Shown in pieces: positions 14,233-15,657 of a DNA stretch of 15,657 nucleotides. The notes under the pieces were generated by a model that saw nothing but the letters and a program-made list of their open reading frames with translations, was not told the DNA's origin and made no database searches. This DNA comes from JANYJJ01 sp038241115 (GTDB taxonomy: Bacteria; Pseudomonadota; Gammaproteobacteria; Burkholderiales; Burkholderiaceae_C). The stretch covers positions 1-15,657 of the forward strand of contig JBBRGA010000079.1 of assembly GCA_038241115.1 (NCBI GenBank), given 5' to 3'. Position numbers and translations under genes: made by a program. How positions within the stretch are numbered: position 1 is the stretch's first letter; each line of letters starts with the position of its first letter.

Positions 14233-15657
14233 ATGACCCGAGCCCTCACCGATTTGCGCAGCCGCCGCTGGTTTGCCGCCAGCGACATGCGCGCTTTTGC
14301 GCACCGCCAGCGCATCCAGCAAATGGGTTTGCGCCGCGAAGACGTTCTGGAAAAGCCGATCGTGGCCATCGTCAACACGTGGAGTGATTTGTCGCCTTGC
14401 CATGCGCATTTGCGCGAGCGCGCCGAAAGCGTGAAGCGCGGCGTGTTGATGGCCGGTGGCTACCCGTTCGAGTTGCCCGCGATGAGCCTGGGCGAGGTCA
14501 TGGTCAAGCCGACCACGATGCTGTACCGCAACTTTTTGGCCATGGAAGTTGAGGAACTGCTGCGCTCATTGCCCATCGACGGCGTGGTGCTTCTGGCAGG
14601 CTGCGACAAAACAACGGTGGGCACGGTGATGGGTGCGCTGAGCATGGGTCTGCCCACGCTGTTGTGCCCGGCGGGGCCGATGCTGAATGACCGCTACCAA
14701 GGCAAAACTGTGGGCGCGGGCACACACACCCGCATGTTTTGGGACGAGTACCAAGCCGGACGCGTGAGCGCCGCCGAGATGGTGCATTTGGAGTCGCGCA
14801 TGACGCGCTCGCCCGGCACCTGCAACACCATGGGTACCGCCAGCACCATGACCAGCATGGTTGAGGCTTTGGGCTTGGCGTTGCCGGGCTCCACCAGCAT
14901 TCCGGCCATGGACTCGGCCCACACGCGCATGGCCACCACCTGCGGTGAGCGCATCGTGCAGATGATTTGGGACGATCTCACACCGCAGCGACTGCTCACG
15001 CGCGGCTCGTTCATCAACGCAGTGGTGGTGCAAATGGCGCTGGGCGGTTCGACCAATGCGGCGGTGCACATCATTGCGATGGCGGGGCGCGCCGGCGTGA
15101 ACTTGACGCTGGACGATCTTGACACTGTGGCGCGCCGCGTGCCGATCATTGCCAACCTGTTCCCGGCTGGCGACAAGTTGATGGAAGATTTTTATTACGC
15201 GGGCGGCTTGCCCGCACTGATGAATCAGATCAGAGCCGAACTGTCGCTGGATGAACTCACCGTCACCGGCCGCACGGTAGGCGACAACATCGCGCAGAGC
15301 AAAGTTCTGGATGCAGCGGTGATCCGGCCGCTGAGCGACCCCGTCAGCACCGGCAGTTCGCTGGCCGTGCTGCGGGGCAATCTAGCGCCCGAGGGCGCGG
15401 TGATGAAAGCCTCTGCCGCCAACGCCAAGTTCTTCCGGCACACCGGACGCGCCTTGGTGTTTGACAGTCAGCCGCAAATGCTGGCCGCCATGGCTGACAT
15501 GGAATTGGACGTCGACGAAAACACCGTGCTCGTGCTGCGCAACGCGGGTCCTGTGGGCGCGCCGGGCATGCCCGAGTGGGGCGGTTTGCCCATCCCTAAA
15601 AAGTTGCTGCTCCAGGGAGTGCGTGACATGGTGCGTTTGTCAGACGCGCGCATGAGC
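14233..15657 (+). CDS. IlvD/Edd-family sugar-acid dehydratase (3' partial)
   Basis: A [2Fe-2S] dehydratase, open to the window end with 475 codons of an expected 575-580. The family dehydrates dihydroxyacids (IlvD), 6-phosphogluconate (Edd) or sugar acids. The three cluster cysteines are Cys56 (SDLSPCHAHL), Cys124 (AGCDKTTVG) and Cys197 (GTCNTMGTAST). From memory they sit three residues before Cys59/127/200 of Rhizobium L-arabinonate dehydratase, and the opening LRSRRWF is also typical of that sugar-acid branch rather than of IlvD. The Lys126 in CDKT matches the carbamylated lysine of that enzyme. The last residue, Ser475 of SDARMS, is probably the catalytic serine, just at the edge. The ATG at 14233 has no Shine-Dalgarno sequence and overlaps the stop of a four-codon ORF (14222-14236). 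The divergent GntR-like repressor and operator suggest sugar-acid induction; the substrate is not certain. Confidence 0.93.
   Translation, partial: MTRALTDLRSRRWFAASDMRAFAHRQRIQQMGLRREDVLEKPIVAIVNTWSDLSPCHAHLRERAESVKRGVLMAGGYPFELPAMSLGEVMVKPTTMLYRNFLAMEVEELLRSLPIDGVVLLAGCDKTTVGTVMGALSMGLPTLLCPAGPMLNDRYQGKTVGAGTHTRMFWDEYQAGRVSAAEMVHLESRMTRSPGTCNTMGTASTMTSMVEALGLALPGSTSIPAMDSAHTRMATTCGERIVQMIWDDLTPQRLLTRGSFINAVVVQMALGGSTNAAVHIIAMAGRAGVNLTLDDLDTVARRVPIIANLFPAGDKLMEDFYYAGGLPALMNQIRAELSLDELTVTGRTVGDNIAQSKVLDAAVIRPLSDPVSTGSSLAVLRGNLAPEGAVMKASAANAKFFRHTGRALVFDSQPQMLAAMADMELDVDENTVLVLRNAGPVGAPGMPEWGGLPIPKKLLLQGVRDMVRLSDARMS

Overview
The window looks like a chromosomal segment of a high-GC betaproteobacterium, most likely Burkholderiales and possibly Comamonadaceae. 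This is inferred from codon and protein style, from the monooxygenase / DUF2783 / homogentisate dioxygenase order, and from the KefF-KefC pair; no rRNA or other phylogenetic marker is present. No tRNA, rRNA, CRISPR array, insertion sequence or phage gene is visible. Most of it reads as ordinary core and accessory metabolism. About 13 protein genes were recognised, and two of them are cut by the window edges.

Region 1 (1-2921, + strand) is an aromatic catabolism operon. It holds the C-terminal part of an MhpA-like FAD monooxygenase, a tiny DUF2783 protein that overlaps it by 7 bp, and homogentisate 1,2-dioxygenase (hmgA) with all three iron ligands. The usual partner fumarylacetoacetase is not downstream. 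Region 2 (2983-5528, - strand) is a translationally coupled kefF-kefC pair, a glutathione-gated K+/H+ antiporter with its flavoprotein activator; this KefF has an unusual C-terminal CxxC extension. Region 3 (5704-8807, + strand) has a MaoC hot-dog hydratase, a cupin, and a neuropathy-target-esterase-like phospholipase with a cyclic-nucleotide-binding domain. Short tandem repeats sit on the stop codons of the first two genes. purU (formyltetrahydrofolate deformylase) converges on this group from the - strand and probably starts at an internal TTG.

Region 4 (9906-12919, + strand) is an envelope-stress module: a periplasmic Spy/CpxP-like protein rich in His and Met, a very good intrinsic terminator, then an OmpR-type response regulator and a sensor histidine kinase. 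The regulator may be read from a leaderless transcript whose -35 box overlaps the terminator U-tract. The kinase has an in-frame MRPE repeat in its extracytoplasmic linker. Region 5 (12976-15657) is a divergent pair: a LacI/GntR-type repressor (-) and an IlvD/Edd-family sugar-acid dehydratase (+, cut by the window end). A near-perfect GntR-like palindrome lies between them, suggesting a repressor-controlled sugar-acid pathway.

The most distinctive feature of the window is the number of short tandem repeats (6, 11, 12 and 15 bp units) at gene ends and in low-complexity protein segments. Nothing here clearly amounts to a wholly new system. The best leads are the CxxC-extended KefF, the Met-rich periplasmic protein and sensor kinase, the NTE-like cNMP-phospholipase, and the DUF2783 gene of unknown function.
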